From contig CADAVB010000041.1 of the NCBI GenBank assembly GCA_902791165.1, forward strand, positions 3,422 through 52,835: a stretch of DNA of 49,414 nt, written 5' to 3'. Under the pieces are notes generated by a model, which saw only the letters and a list, made by a program, of their open reading frames with translations, was not told where the DNA came from and made no database searches. This DNA comes from an uncultured Bacteroidia bacterium (GTDB lineage: Bacteria; Bacteroidota; Bacteroidia; Bacteroidales; F082). Positions 21,470-29,565 of this stretch are shown piece by piece (positions within the stretch are counted from its first letter, which is position 1; every line of letters starts with the position of its first letter). Both the position numbers and the translations under genes were made by a program.

Positions 21470-24157
21470 TCACTTCTTCAACCCAGCCAACTGCTGCTCA
21501 ATCACAGCGATCTTGGCTTCGGCGTCGGCTTTCTTTTTGCGTTCCTTGTCGACCACGGCGGCAGGAGCACCACTCACGAAGCGTTCGTTGGAGAGCTTTG
21601 CCTCAACGCTCTTCAGGAAGCCTTGGGCGTATTTCAGTTCCTCTTCCAGCTTCTTGATTTCGGCCTCAACATCGACACTGCCGGTGAGCGGCACGAAGAA
21701 CTCGGTGCTGCCCACGATGAATCCGAAGGCACCAGCGGGAGCCTCGGCCACATAACTCACCTCGCTCACATTGCAGAGCTTGGCAATGACGCAGTCGAAG
21801 TCCTTGTTGGCCGTGCCTTTCACAACGAGTTGGATGGCATCACGGAAGGCGATGTTCTTGTCGCTGCGCACCTTGCGGACGTTGTTGATGACCTCTTGAG
21901 TAAACTCGAACTGCTTCAAGATGTCGGCAGCCTGGTCGCTGAGCCTGTCGAAGCGAGGCTGCTGAGCGATGATAATATCATCACCTTCTTTACGCTCCGC
22001 GATGGCGTGCCATATTTCCTCGGTGATGAACGGCATGAAGGGGTGCAGCAAGAGCATGAGGTTCTCGAAGAACTTGATGGTGGCGGAGTAGGTCACGGGG
22101 TCGATGCCCTGGCCTTGCGGAGCCTTCACCATCTCGAGGTACCACGAGCAGAAGTCGTCCCAAGTGAGCTTGTAGATGCCCATCAAAGCATCGCTGAGGC
22201 GGTACTTGTCGATGTTGTCGTTGGTCTCGGCCAGCACTTGGTTGAAGCGGGCCTCGAACCACTTCACGGCCATCTTGGCGGCCTCGGGTTGTGCGGCATT
22301 TTGGTCAACGTTCCAGCCTTTCACCAAACGGAGGGCGTTCCAAATCTTGTTGCAGAAATTGCGGCCTTGCTCGCACAGCGACTCGTCGAAGAGGATGTCG
22401 TTGCCGGCAGGGGCGCTGAGCATCATGCCCATACGCACACCATCGGCGCCGAACTTGTCGATGAGCTCAATCGGGTCGGGGGAGTTGCCCAACGACTTGG
22501 ACATCTTACGGCCCAACTTGTCTCTCACAATACCGGTGAAATACACATTTCTGAACGGCACTTCATTCTGATATTCCTCGCCAGCCATAATCATACGAGC
22601 CACCCAGAAGAAGATGATGTCGGGGGCAGTGATGAGGTCGTTGGTGGGATAATAATATTTGAACTCGGTATTGTCGGGGTCGAGGATGCCGTTGAAAAGC
22701 GACAAAGGCCACAGCCACGAACTGAACCAAGTGTCCAAGGCATCGTCGTCTTGACGCAGGTCGTTGAGAGTCAAATTCTTGTTGCCAGTCTTCTCGATGG
22801 CGAGCTTCAAAGCCTCTTCAGGCGTTTCGGCCACCACAAAACCGCCTTCGGGCAGGTAGTAGGCCGGAATCTGATGGCCCCACCACAACTGGCGACTGAT
22901 GCACCAGTCCTTGATGTTCTCGAGCCAGTGGCGGTAGAGGTTGACATATTTCGCAGGATAGAACTTGATGTCGCCGTTCAAGACAGGCTTCAAAGCGATG
23001 TCGGCGAGGTGTTCCATCTTGAGGAACCACTGCATGGAGAGTTTCGGTTCAATCGGCACATTGGTGCGCTCTGAATACCCCACCTTATTATTATAGTCCT
23101 CAATTTTCTCCAACAGACCAGCTTCTTTCATGTCGACGATGATTTGCTTGCGCACATCCTCGCGGGTCATGCCGACATAGATACCAGCAGCCTCGCTGAT
23201 GGTAGCATCATCGTTGAAGATGTTGATGCTTTGGAGGTTGTGTTTCTCGCCCAGCATATAGTCGTTCACATCGTGGGCTGGGGTGACCTTCAAGCAACCC
23301 GTACCGAACTCGATGTCGACATAGTCGTCTTCGATGACAGGGATGATGCGGTTGACCAGCGGCACCACAACTTTCTTGCCGTGCAGCCATTGGTTCTTCG
23401 GGTCGGCGGGGTTGATGCACATGGCCGTGTCACCCATAATGGTCTCGGGACGTGTGGTGGCTACCACCGCATAGCGACGACCTTTCTCATCGGTGTGGAT
23501 GATTTCGCCTTCAGCACCTGTGGCACCTGTGCCGTCATCCTCGTGGAGGTAGTAACGCAGGTAGAACAACTTGCTGTGCTCATCTTTAAAGACCACTTCT
23601 TCATCGCTCAAGGCGGTGAGGGCCTTCGGGTCCCAGTTGACCATGCGTACACCACGGTAAATCAGGCCTTTGTTATACAGGTCAACGAAGGCGCGGATGA
23701 CGCTCTTCGAGCGGATGTCGTCCATGGTGAACGAGGTGCGTTCCCAGTCGCATGAGCAACCGAGGCGGCGCAACTGCTTGAGGATGATGCCTCCATGCTC
23801 GTGGGTCCAGTCCCAAGCGTGCTTCAGGAACTCCTCGCGGCCAATGTCCGTCTTTTTGATGCCTTGTTGCGCCAGCTTGTTTACCACCTTGGCTTCAGTG
23901 GCGATGGAGGCGTGGTCGGTGCCAGGCACCCAGCAGGCGTTCTTGCCCTGCATTCGGGCGCGACGGATGAGGATATCCTGAATCGTGTTGTTCATCATGT
24001 GGCCCATGTGAAGCACACCGGTCACATTCGGCGGCGGAATCACGATGGTATAGGGTTCACGTTCATCGGGAGTGGAGTGGAAGTAGTTCTTGTCCATCCA
24101 GTGTTCGTACCATTTGCCTTCAACTTCCTGAGGGCTGTATTTGCTGCTGATTTCCAT
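21470..24157 (-). CDS. valS: Valyl-tRNA synthetase
   Basis: The start is placed at 24157 ([10 protein letters not shown]). The longer frame passes through the promoter at 24205-24212. The 895-residue length fits ValRS. Class I signatures are HMGH (50-53, HIGH motif) and KMSKS (551-555). Between them lies the editing (CP1) domain with [13 protein letters not shown]. The C-terminal end (~828-895) is the tRNA-binding coiled-coil arm. It charges tRNA-Val with valine and edits misactivated threonine in the cytoplasm. The gene is monocistronic, bounded by the shared terminator at 21412-21457 and its own promoter, which contains a TTGC tetranucleotide repeat. Confidence 0.96.
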   Translation of the reverse strand: MEISSKYSPQEVEGKWYEHWMDKNYFHSTPDEREPYTIVIPPPNVTGVLHMGHMMNNTIQDILIRRARMQGKNACWVPGTDHASIATEAKVVNKLAQQGIKKTDIGREEFLKHAWDWTHEHGGIILKQLRRLGCSCDWERTSFTMDDIRSKSVIRAFVDLYNKGLIYRGVRMVNWDPKALTALSDEEVVFKDEHSKLFYLRYYLHEDDGTGATGAEGEIIHTDEKGRRYAVVATTRPETIMGDTAMCINPADPKNQWLHGKKVVVPLVNRIIPVIEDDYVDIEFGTGCLKVTPAHDVNDYMLGEKHNLQSINIFNDDATISEAAGIYVGMTREDVRKQIIVDMKEAGLLEKIEDYNNKVGYSERTNVPIEPKLSMQWFLKMEHLADIALKPVLNGDIKFYPAKYVNLYRHWLENIKDWCISRQLWWGHQIPAYYLPEGGFVVAETPEEALKLAIEKTGNKNLTLNDLRQDDDALDTWFSSWLWPLSLFNGILDPDNTEFKYYYPTNDLITAPDIIFFWVARMIMAGEEYQNEVPFRNVYFTGIVRDKLGRKMSKSLGNSPDPIELIDKFGADGVRMGMMLSAPAGNDILFDESLCEQGRNFCNKIWNALRLVKGWNVDQNAAQPEAAKMAVKWFEARFNQVLAETNDNIDKYRLSDALMGIYKLTWDDFCSWYLEMVKAPQGQGIDPVTYSATIKFFENLMLLLHPFMPFITEEIWHAIAERKEGDDIIIAQQPRFDRLSDQAADILKQFEFTQEVINNVRKVRSDKNIAFRDAIQLVVKGTANKDFDCVIAKLCNVSEVSYVAEAPAGAFGFIVGSTEFFVPLTGSVDVEAEIKKLEEELKYAQGFLKSVEAKLSNERFVSGAPAAVVDKERKKKADAEAKIAVIEQQLAGLKK

Positions 24158-24204
24158 GTATTTGATGTTGATGATTTCTTTCTCTTTACACTCAAAACAA
24201 ACGG

Positions 24205-24212
24205 CAAAAGTA
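24205..24212 (-). promoter_or_regulatory. Minus-7 box (TACTTTTG) for valS
   Basis: TAnnTTTG match on the minus strand, 47 bases before the ATG at 24157. Confidence 0.65.
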
Positions 24213-24221
24213 GTGTTTTTT

Positions 24222-24237
24222 TTGCTTGCTTGCTTGC
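24222..24237. repeat. Tetranucleotide repeat (TTGC)x4 in valS promoter region
   Basis: Four perfect tandem copies lie 9-25 bases upstream of the valS minus-7 box, between it and where a minus-33 element would be. Change in copy number would alter promoter spacing. Confidence 0.7.
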
Positions 24238-24350
24238 TTTTGTGCTTTTTAGGAAAAAAATGCGTCCAAAACAATCGGGTTTTAGGAATTATGATAATAT
24301 TGCGGACAGAAACCAAGAAAAGGCATAAGGGGAAAGCTTTGCAGCATTGA

Positions 24351-24542
24351 GAAGAAATTAATGCCGCGTATTGCACGGAGTGGAATGACTTGTTGGACTA
24401 TGTAGGGCGTGGTAACCGTTTCCGCGACCAACTGCCCGCAAAATTAACCCGCGACATCACCGACACGGTAACCATCGACCTACCTATGGGCGTTTGGTTC
24501 GTGAAATTGGACGGAACCACGCGGAAAGTCGTGGTGGAGTGA
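24351..24542 (+). pseudogene. C-terminal tail of a secreted (T9SS-like) protein
   Basis: A 63-codon open frame follows an in-frame TGA (24348-24350) and has no start codon at its head. It reads [20 protein letters not shown] at the beginning and ends TIDLPMGVWFVKL with RKVVVE before the stop, close to the end of a type IX sorting domain (GVYFVRL, KVVV). The rest of the gene is missing; valS lies just beyond in the opposite orientation, with the TGA 193 bases from its start. It is probably a decayed gene fragment. Confidence 0.5.
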
Positions 24543-24651
24543 TCCAAACGGGACACACAATCCTCAACCTTAAACCGTCATGGCGGAGGAACATCCGCCA
24601 TCTCTCAAACGCGAAGACGTGTCTCTGTCGCTTAGGAGATAGCTTGTTTAA

Positions 24652-24683
24652 TTCCCTCGGCCTGCGGGTCGGGGATTTTTTCG
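24652..24683 (+). terminator. Rho-independent terminator after the gene tail
   Basis: AATTCCC with an inner CGGCC stretch pairs with GGGTCGGGGA and is followed by TTTTTT. A related structure recurs at 24861-24898. Confidence 0.6.
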
Positions 24684-24690
24684 TTTGGTC

Positions 24691-24766
24691 TGTAGGGACG
24701 CACCGCGTGCGTCCGCAAAACAAACGGCAAAACCATCGTGGGCGGACACGCTCGGCGTGTCCCTAC
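24691..24766. repeat. REPIN-like palindrome pair E1
   Basis: Two inverted units bounded by GTAGGGAC and GTCCCTAC. Each unit is itself a perfect 8-bp palindrome with a 3-nt loop (GGACGCAC/GTGCGTCC and GGACACGC/GCGTGTCC). The two stems differ by compensatory changes, so structure is conserved rather than sequence. This matches the REPIN type of intergenic element. Confidence 0.75.
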
Positions 24767-24787
24767 GACGGCTGCCGTGCCGTGGCT

Positions 24788-24860
24788 GTAGGGCTGTCAC
24801 ACCGTGGCAGCCGCCCCAAAAAACGAAACGACAACGGCTGCCGTGATACGACAGCCCTAC
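24788..24860. repeat. REPIN-like palindrome pair E2
   Basis: Second 73-bp element with ends GTAGGGC and GCCCTAC. The left unit GGCTGTCAC/GTGGCAGCC and the right unit GGCTGCCGT/ACGACAGCC each form a 9-bp stem with one non-standard pair. A diverged third element (E3) lies at 37666-37735. Confidence 0.72.
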
Positions 24861-24898
24861 AATTCCCTTGCTGGAAATATCCGGCAGGGATTTTTTTT
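24861..24898 (+). terminator. Rho-independent terminator upstream of tricorn gene
   Basis: AATTCCC...GGGATT stem with an internal GCTGGA/TCCGGC part and a run of eight T. It insulates the tricorn promoter 20 bases further on. Confidence 0.65.
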
Positions 24899-24917
24899 GT
24901 TATATTCCAAAAACGAT

Positions 24918-24925
24918 TATCTTTG
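24918..24925 (+). promoter_or_regulatory. Minus-7 box (TATCTTTG) for tricorn gene
   Basis: TAnnTTTG match 23 bases before the ATG at 24949. It supports that start over the longer frame from 24868. Confidence 0.65.
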
Positions 24926-24948
24926 CACGAAAATCCAAACCTTTTCCT

Positions 24949-27900
24949 ATGAAAAAACTATTCCTCTTAGCCCTTCTTGCGGCAACATTCCAACTCTCCG
25001 CTCAGCCCCTATGGCTCCGCGAAAACGTGATTTCGCCCAATGGCGACAAGATTGCCTTTTGCTACAAAGGCGACATCTATGTGGTGAACGCCAACGGCGG
25101 TAAAGCCCTGCAAATCACCACGAACAGCTCCTACGAAACCGCGCCTGTGTGGTCGCCGGACGGCAAGCAAATCGCCTTCGCCACCGACCGTAACGGCAAC
25201 TTTGATGTCTATGTCGTGGCTGCAGAAGGCGGCGTGGCCCGTCGCGTGACGACCAACTCAGCCAGCGAAATGCCTTTGGCTTTCTCGCCCGACGGGAAAG
25301 AGATTTATTTCTCTGCCCAAGTGATGAAAGGTGTTGATAATGTGCAGTTTGCCTCGGGATGGATTACCGAATTGTATAAGGTGAGCACCGAAGGCGGTCG
25401 GCCTGAGCAGGTGGTGGCCGTGCCGGTGTGTAGCATGTCGTTCGACAAGGACGGCAAGTCGTTCCTCTACTACGACCGCAAGGGCAGCGAGGACAAATGG
25501 CGCAAGCACCACGTTTCGTCCGTGGCCCGCGATGTGGTCTATTACAACGCCAAGAAAAAGACCCACACGATGCTGACAACTAACATCGGCGAGGATCGCG
25601 ACCCGCGCTATCTGCCCGGTTATCAGGAAGTTGTTTTCTTGAGCGAGCGCAACAAGGGCAACTTCAACGTGTATAAAGCGCCTGCCAACAACCTCGAAAA
25701 CGCGGAAAAGATAACGGACTTCAAGACGCACCCAGTGCGCTTCTTGAGCGTGGCCAACAACGGCTTGTTGTGCTACGGCTACATGGGCGAGATTTATACG
25801 CAACGCATTGGCAGTGAGCCGCAAAAGGTACGCATCGAAATCGTGAACGACCAAGAACAGGAACAGTTGGTGAAACAGGACTTCAAGGGTGCCAACGACT
25901 TCGCGCTGAGCGACGACGGCAAGCTGATTGCCTTCATTTCGCGCGGCGAGGTGTTCGTGACGGGCGTGGACGAATACGCCACCACCAAGCAAATCACGCA
26001 CACACCGCAGGCCGAGCGCAGCCCGTCGTTCTCGAAGGACGGCAGAACCCTCGTGTATGCCTCGGAACGTGACGGTTACTGGAACCTCTACCAAGCTACC
26101 ATCGAGCGCAAGGAAGACTACAACTTCGCCTATGCCACTTTGATTGACGAAAAGCCGCTCTTCGACAACGACGGCATCGAGCGCATCGCGCCGACTTATT
26201 CGCCCGACGGCAAGGAAATTGCCTTTATCGAGAATCGCAACATTCTGAAAGTCTATAACATAGCATCGAAACAAGTGCGCCAAATCACGGACGGCAAGCA
26301 GCACTACAACACCGACGACTACGGCTTCTCTTACCAATGGTCGCCCGACGGCCAATGGTTCGTTCTGACGCTGATTTCGCACATGCGCGACCCGTATTCC
26401 GACATCGGCATCGTGAAGGCCGACGGCTCGAAAACGATTTACAACATTACCGAGAGCGCCTACATCGACGGCAGCCCGCAATGGGCGATGGATGGCAATG
26501 CAATTGTTTATCGCTCAAATCGTTATGGTATGCGTTCCCATGCCTCATGGGGCAGCCAAAACGACGCTTTCATTGCTTTCCTCAACCAAGATGCTTACGA
26601 TAAATTCCGCCTCAGCAAAGAGGAATACGCCTTGTTGAAGGAAACTGAAAAGGGCAAAAAGGACAAGCCGAAAGAGGAAGCCAAAGACGAAAAGAAGGAC
26701 ACGAAAAAAGGCAAGAAGGACGACAAGAAGGATGAGAAAAAGGACGACAAACCCAAAGAAACCAAAAAGTTAGAGGTGGATTTGGAGCATTTGCAAGACC
26801 GCATCATCAGGCTCACGCCGATGTCGTCGGGACTGGGCGGCATGGCGTTGTCGGGCGACGGCGAGAAGTTCTATTTCATGGCCTCGTTTGAGAAAGGCTA
26901 CGACCTGTGGGAACTCGATGTGCGCGAAAAGTCGATGAAGATTTTGAAGAAGATGGGGCAGGGCGGCGCACAACTGCGCATGAAGGGCGACAACATCTTT
27001 GTGCTTTCGGGCGGCAACCTGCAAAAAGTCGATAAGAGCGGCAAATCCACGTCCATTAAGTACGACGCCACCATGCGCCTCGACCTCGCCCAAGAGCGCG
27101 AATACATGTTCAACCACGTCTTCCTGCAAGCCGAAAAACGCTTCTTCATGAAAGACAAGAACGGCGTGGACCTCAAGTTGATGAAAGAAGACTACCAGCC
27201 TTTCCTCGCGCACATCAACAACAACTACGACTTCTCCATTCTGCTGAGCGAAATCTTGGGCGAACTGAACGTGTCGCACACGGGTTCGGGCTATCGCGGC
27301 TCAGGTCCGGCCAAGGATGCCACAGCCGAATTTGGCGTCATCCTCGACCTCGACTATAAGGGCGACGGCCTCAAAGTCGCGGAGGTGGTGGAAGGCAGCC
27401 CTTTCGACAAGAAAAACTCCAAAGTGAAGTATGGTAGCATCATCAAAAAGATTGACGGTGTGGAAGTTACGAAGGGTCTAGACTACTATCCGCTGCTCAA
27501 CAACAAGGCAGGCAAGACCGTCCTCGTCACCGTCAGCGACGGCGGCAAGACTTGGGACGAAACCGTAAAGCCCATCAGCCACGGCGCAATGAACGAACTC
27601 CTTTATAACCGCTGGGTGAAGCACAACGAGGAAACCGTGAAAAAGCTCTCCAACGGTCGCCTCGGCTATGTCCACATCCGCAGCATGGGCGATGCCAGCT
27701 ACCGCGACGTGTATTCACAAATCCTCGGCAAGTACAACCTTTGCGACGGCATCGTCATCGACACGCGCTTCAACGGCGGCGGTCGCCTGCATGAGGACAT
27801 CGAAATCCTCTTCAGCGGCGAAAAATACCTCGAACAGGTTATCAACGACAGCGTGGCTTGCGTGATGCCTTCGCGGCGTTACAACAAACCCTCGGTGATG

Positions 27901-28230
27901 CTCATCGGCGAGGCCAACTACAGCAACGCGCACGGCACACCTTGGGTTTATAAGTACAAGAAAATGGGCACCCTCGTCGGAATGCCCGTGCCCGGCACCA
28001 TGTCGAGTGTGACTTGGGAAACCTTGCAAGACCCGTCGCTGTATTTCGGCCTGCCCGTCATCGGCTACCGAACCGAGCAAGGCAACTGGTTGGAAAACAC
28101 GCAATTGGAGCCTGACGTAAAGGTGCGCAACACCCCTGAAAAGATGGCCGCCGGCGTAGATGAGCAGTTGGAAGCCGCTGTCAAAGCTTTGCAAAACGAA
28201 TTGAAAGAGTTCCATTATTGGGGCAAGTAA
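24949..28230 (+). CDS. Tricorn-type S41 protease (secreted)
   Basis: The start is at 24949 (MKKLFLLALL) after the minus-7 box. The 1093-residue protein has a signal peptide (cleavage near LSAQ), beta-propeller PD40 repeats (many FSPDGK and WSPDGK motifs, ~25-560), a lysine-rich acidic/basic linker (~565-608), a second propeller part, a PDZ domain (~795-868) and an S41 core. The probable nucleophile is S992 in EANYSNAHG; upstream comes IDTRFNGGG. Family members cut short peptides coming from larger proteases; archaeal tricorn is cytoplasmic, while bacteroidetal ones are exported. The lysine linker is unusual in length but in frame. It is probably monocistronic. Confidence 0.88.
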   Translation: MKKLFLLALLAATFQLSAQPLWLRENVISPNGDKIAFCYKGDIYVVNANGGKALQITTNSSYETAPVWSPDGKQIAFATDRNGNFDVYVVAAEGGVARRVTTNSASEMPLAFSPDGKEIYFSAQVMKGVDNVQFASGWITELYKVSTEGGRPEQVVAVPVCSMSFDKDGKSFLYYDRKGSEDKWRKHHVSSVARDVVYYNAKKKTHTMLTTNIGEDRDPRYLPGYQEVVFLSERNKGNFNVYKAPANNLENAEKITDFKTHPVRFLSVANNGLLCYGYMGEIYTQRIGSEPQKVRIEIVNDQEQEQLVKQDFKGANDFALSDDGKLIAFISRGEVFVTGVDEYATTKQITHTPQAERSPSFSKDGRTLVYASERDGYWNLYQATIERKEDYNFAYATLIDEKPLFDNDGIERIAPTYSPDGKEIAFIENRNILKVYNIASKQVRQITDGKQHYNTDDYGFSYQWSPDGQWFVLTLISHMRDPYSDIGIVKADGSKTIYNITESAYIDGSPQWAMDGNAIVYRSNRYGMRSHASWGSQNDAFIAFLNQDAYDKFRLSKEEYALLKETEKGKKDKPKEEAKDEKKDTKKGKKDDKKDEKKDDKPKETKKLEVDLEHLQDRIIRLTPMSSGLGGMALSGDGEKFYFMASFEKGYDLWELDVREKSMKILKKMGQGGAQLRMKGDNIFVLSGGNLQKVDKSGKSTSIKYDATMRLDLAQEREYMFNHVFLQAEKRFFMKDKNGVDLKLMKEDYQPFLAHINNNYDFSILLSEILGELNVSHTGSGYRGSGPAKDATAEFGVILDLDYKGDGLKVAEVVEGSPFDKKNSKVKYGSIIKKIDGVEVTKGLDYYPLLNNKAGKTVLVTVSDGGKTWDETVKPISHGAMNELLYNRWVKHNEETVKKLSNGRLGYVHIRSMGDASYRDVYSQILGKYNLCDGIVIDTRFNGGGRLHEDIEILFSGEKYLEQVINDSVACVMPSRRYNKPSVMLIGEANYSNAHGTPWVYKYKKMGTLVGMPVPGTMSSVTWETLQDPSLYFGLPVIGYRTEQGNWLENTQLEPDVKVRNTPEKMAAGVDEQLEAAVKALQNELKEFHYWGK

Positions 28231-28241
28231 CGATGGCCGAT

Positions 28242-28322
28242 GGCTTATGGCTTATGGCTGCTTTATCAAAGGTTTAGAGTTTATTCCTTTGGTGAAGCAG
28301 CCATAGTCATTGGCCATAAGCC
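28242..28322. repeat. Long hairpin after tricorn gene
   Basis: The left arm (28242-28272, starting GGCTTATGG) is an inverted copy of 28286-28322 apart from a 6-nt insertion. It can end the tricorn transcript, although no T-run follows. Tandem GGCTTAT units suggest a recurrent intergenic element. Confidence 0.6.
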
Positions 28323-28383
28323 ATAGTTCCCGATGCAATAATCACCCCCATCTGCGCGTTTCATTAGAGAAAACGAAATCTCC

Positions 28384-29406
28384 ATGCGCAAAACCCTGCA
28401 CCTATTAATATTAATGCTGTTCACGGTGACCGCCTCGGCCCAACCCCAAGGCTGGTACACGGTGCGACATTCTTGGGACTGCAATGGAAAAAACTATTCC
28501 ATCGAGTTGGAAATCAGCGAGGAACTGTATGATTATTACCAAAATGAGCGTGAGCATCTGGCCTATCACTACAAGATTGAGAACGCCGAAACGCCCATCA
28601 ATTTCTACAGCTTCATCCTTTCCGACTACGACCGACCCTTCATCCGCGACATCGCCGACCGCTTTTCCGAACGCGCTTTCACCGACTTCGATAAAGTGAA
28701 TCTTGCCATGACTTTCGTGCAGTCGTTCCCTTACGCCTACGATGATGACTCGAAAGGGGAGGATGAGTATGTGCGCTATCCCGTCGAGACTCTCGTGGAC
28801 GGTTGCGGCGATTGCGAAGACAAGGTGGCCCTGCTTGCGGCCATTCTCCACGAAATGAACATCGATTTTGTGCTGCTTTCCTTGCCTGGGCATTTGGCCT
28901 TGGCCGTGCACTGCGACGGCGTGAAGGCAGAGCGTTACATCGGCTTTGAAGGCAAGCGTTACTACTATGTGGAAACCACGATGGAAGGCTGGGAAGTGGG
29001 GCAGGTGCCGCCCGACTACGCCTTTGGCGAGGTGGAGGTCTATCCCGATTTGGGGACGCCCACGCTGCTCGTTCGCGAGATGCGCTATGAGTCGAAGGAA
29101 GCGCGGGTTTATGAAAAGGCCGACTGCTCGTTGCAGTTGCAGCTACACAACCTCGGGCCAGGGCAGGCCACGGGTTTGCAGCTTACCGTTTGGGTTTACC
29201 AAGGCCCCACTGACAATGCGCGAGTGCTCGGCGAAGCGGCTTTCCGCCTCCTCGACCTGCCCGAAGGCCAACGGCGCGACGAAACCCTGTCGTTCCGCAG
29301 TTTCATCAAGGAAAACGCCAAACTCTATGTCGAACTCAAAGGCGACAACATTGAACCACAACAATTCGACCTGCCGCTCAACTACAGCAAAACCACCCGC
29401 CGTTAA
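28384..29406 (+). CDS. Secreted transglutaminase-like cysteine protein
   Basis: The 340-residue protein has a signal peptide (LLILMLFTVTASAQ) and a transglutaminase-like (papain-type) core: VDGCGDCEDKVALLAAIL with the likely nucleophile C144 (C141 is the alternative), H170 in LPGHLALAV, and an acidic third residue in YYYVETT. The C-terminal ~120 residues form an Ig-like domain. Such proteins may cleave or crosslink peptides; the substrate cannot be read. It follows the tricorn protease on the same strand after a 153-base gap with a hairpin, so co-expression is possible but not shown. No convincing minus-7 box was seen upstream. Confidence 0.75.
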   Translation: MRKTLHLLILMLFTVTASAQPQGWYTVRHSWDCNGKNYSIELEISEELYDYYQNEREHLAYHYKIENAETPINFYSFILSDYDRPFIRDIADRFSERAFTDFDKVNLAMTFVQSFPYAYDDDSKGEDEYVRYPVETLVDGCGDCEDKVALLAAILHEMNIDFVLLSLPGHLALAVHCDGVKAERYIGFEGKRYYYVETTMEGWEVGQVPPDYAFGEVEVYPDLGTPTLLVREMRYESKEARVYEKADCSLQLQLHNLGPGQATGLQLTVWVYQGPTDNARVLGEAAFRLLDLPEGQRRDETLSFRSFIKENAKLYVELKGDNIEPQQFDLPLNYSKTTRR

Positions 29407-29444
29407 ACTCTAAACTCTAAACTCTCAACTTTCAACTTTCAACT
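29404..29444. repeat. Heptanucleotide tandem repeats
   Basis: Three copies of TAAACTC (29404-29424) are followed by nearly three copies of TCAACTT (29425-29444), starting on the stop codon of the transglutaminase-like gene. It is too short and simple for a CRISPR array; it looks like a variable-number repeat. Confidence 0.8.
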
Positions 29445-29485
29445 GAAAAAAAAACCAAAACCCCTTGCGCCTTACATTTTTTGAT

Positions 29486-29493
29486 TATATTTG
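29486..29493 (+). promoter_or_regulatory. Minus-7 box (TATATTTG) with CTTG upstream
   Basis: TAnnTTTG match with CTTG 18 bases upstream as a minus-33-like element. It precedes the T9SS cargo gene with a leader of about 65 bases. Confidence 0.65.
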
Positions 29494-29565
29494 CAGCGCG
29501 ATTTTTTCGCAAAAAACAAAGAAAAAGGACACTAAAATTCTATTATTAACCTAAAATTCAAACAA

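Noticed and set aside
21623-23074. 483-codon open frame opposite valS
   Set aside because: Antisense shadow; valS motifs on the minus strand are beyond doubt.
26640-26770. Lysine-rich stretch in the tricorn gene as a frameshift scar
   Set aside because: The frame is continuous, and propeller and PDZ/S41 domains on both sides are in the same frame; it is a linker.
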